A stretch of DNA of 37,382 nt, taken from positions 1 to 37,382 of the forward strand of contig JAFTFV010000045.1 in assembly GCA_017458265.1 (NCBI GenBank). The letters run 5' to 3'. The notes under the pieces were generated by a model. It saw only the letters and a list, made by a program, of their open reading frames with translations, made no database searches and was not told the DNA's origin. Positions 36,482 through 37,382 of this stretch are shown piece after piece (the stretch's first letter is position 1; the number at the start of each line of letters is the position of its first letter). The position numbers were made by a program, and so were the translations under genes. The DNA is from Bacteroidales bacterium. Its GTDB lineage: Bacteria > Bacteroidota > Bacteroidia > Bacteroidales > UBA932.

Positions 36482-37382
36482 TTATAAGAGACCTAGACCT
36501 GACTGAGGCCAATTAATATAAGTAGCCAGGTAAACAGGGGTGGTGTTGTACTTTCCTTGTTTATCGAAAGCAAGTGTGTACTGACCTGACAAGGAGTCAT
36601 ATGCAAGATCAACAACCACTGCATCCTCTACTGATGCTTCAGTGGATGTCCAGAAGGTGATATGTGGTCCAAGCAATTCGGATACATTAGTCGAGGCGGC
36701 CCCAAGGTTAAGCGTTTTGGCCGCTTCCCCAGAGTAGCCAAACAGGCTCTTGAACATGATATATGACTGCTGGACCGTAGGGATGAATCCGTACTCGGGG
36801 TCATCTAAAGCATAACTGAATGCGGGATATTTCCAGCGGTATGCATTTTCGTGACTCATGCCGTAGACTTGAATGTTAAACAACCTCTCCGACCCACTGG
36901 ATGGCGTTAAATAGGCACTTGCCGGTGCTGTGTCCGGATCAAAAAGGTATTCATCTCCGAATTCCACTTTGGCGGGGTTGGTCTCTGCGTTGACTTCCAT
37001 CCATTTTAAGCTGCTGCTGCCACTCCATTCGAATACCAGGCCGAGGGTTTCCCCCGTGAACTTGTCATCGGTAGTTGTGTCTGGATCATCCAGATAAGCT
37101 ACTATCCCGACCGGTTCTCCAAGTTCCGGCTGAGGTGAGGAATAGAAGCCGCCGTTGCTGTAGAGCAGGTCTCCAACGGCGAGCTTGTGCATCGTGAAAG
37201 TGGCCGTCCCGTACAGTTTGCCTGCCTCTAGAAAAGCTCTTTTGACAGGTGTGGTATATATACTTCCGTCCGTAGTTTTGATGCGGAATGTATACTCTTC
37301 GGTCGGTCCTGTATTCGGCTCCATTGCAACATACAGTTTCCCGGCAGCAAGGGCGGATGAAGAAGGGGTTATCAAATAGCTA
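36482..37382 (-). CDS. Fimbrillin-like protein, C-terminal part (N terminus beyond the window)
   Basis: About 299 residues are visible; the frame is open to the right window edge (...SYLITPSSS), so the start lies outside. The first part (FRIKTTDGSIYTTPVKRAFLEAGKLYG) is like the strands of Mfa/fimbrillin-like domains. It is followed by VGDLLYSNGGFYSS...VGIVAYL, a motif common in Bacteroidota fimbrillin-associated C-terminal domains of the DUF1566/FISUMP type, and YRWKYPAFSYALDDPEYG. No catalytic motif or membrane segment is visible in this part. It is probably a surface lipoprotein whose signal is outside the window. A strong terminator follows at 36409-36442. Confidence 0.65.
   Translation of the reverse strand, partial: SYLITPSSSALAAGKLYVAMEPNTGPTEEYTFRIKTTDGSIYTTPVKRAFLEAGKLYGTATFTMHKLAVGDLLYSNGGFYSSPQPELGEPVGIVAYLDDPDTTTDDKFTGETLGLVFEWSGSSSLKWMEVNAETNPAKVEFGDEYLFDPDTAPASAYLTPSSGSERLFNIQVYGMSHENAYRWKYPAFSYALDDPEYGFIPTVQQSYIMFKSLFGYSGEAAKTLNLGAASTNVSELLGPHITFWTSTEASVEDAVVVDLAYDSLSGQYTLAFDKQGKYNTTPVYLATYINWPQSGLGLL

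Overview
The window looks like a chromosomal piece of a gut-type member of the Bacteroidales (Bacteroidota). The evidence is a SusC/SusD pair with an STN-domain SusC and a FecR-type anti-sigma factor, BACON and fimbrillin-like lipoproteins, many lipobox signal peptides, and TAnnTTTG -7 promoter boxes, two of them paired with a TTTG (-33) box at about 20-21 bp. I cannot place family or genus. I see no tRNA, rRNA, CRISPR array, insertion sequence or phage gene, and no gene-free stretch longer than 300 bases.

Region A (about 1-21693, all + strand) is one tightly packed polysaccharide utilisation locus. After the tail of an unidentified gene come a FecR anti-sigma factor, SusC, SusD, a metallo-beta-lactamase (MBL) fold lipoprotein, a BACON lipoprotein, three paralogous fimbrillin-like/GLUG-repeat lipoproteins (the third fused to a second MBL domain), a two-domain heparinase II/III-like lyase plus GH88 unsaturated glucuronyl hydrolase, and a GH2 enzyme. 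Most gaps are 1-23 bp or overlaps. Two peptide genes of 46 and 40 codons, which share a Y-x-x-P-E-C start and a later [VI]-C motif, lie directly in front of the second and third GLUG genes. The lyase/GH88 pair points to a uronic-acid-containing glycan; the exact substrate cannot be read from sequence.

Region B (21690-25000, - strand) holds envelope lipid and folding genes: a cyclophilin lipoprotein with its own terminator, then a two-gene operon with a fused acyltransferase/GNAT (ornithine- or glycine-lipid synthase type) and a LAB_N membrane protein. Region C (25033-27601, +) is a MOP-superfamily polysaccharide flippase followed by two half-size chromate transporter subunits with ATGA-type overlaps.

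Region D (27602-33680) has a repeat-containing spacer, a GH20 hexosaminidase (-), and a divergent LacZ-type GH2 beta-galactosidase translationally coupled to a Tat-signal dipeptide epimerase of the enolase superfamily. Region E (33749-37382) has a Na/Pi cotransporter-PhoU protein carrying an OmpR/PhoB-type winged-helix DNA-binding domain at its C terminus, an outer-membrane beta-barrel candidate, a strong bidirectional terminator and the C-terminal part of a fimbrillin-like protein.

The observations I would follow first are the transporter-PhoU-winged-helix fusion, the fused and split versions of GLUG + MBL within one operon together with the paired small peptides, the lyase-GH88 fusion, and a strongly over-represented heptamer GCCGATG/CATCGGC across the window.
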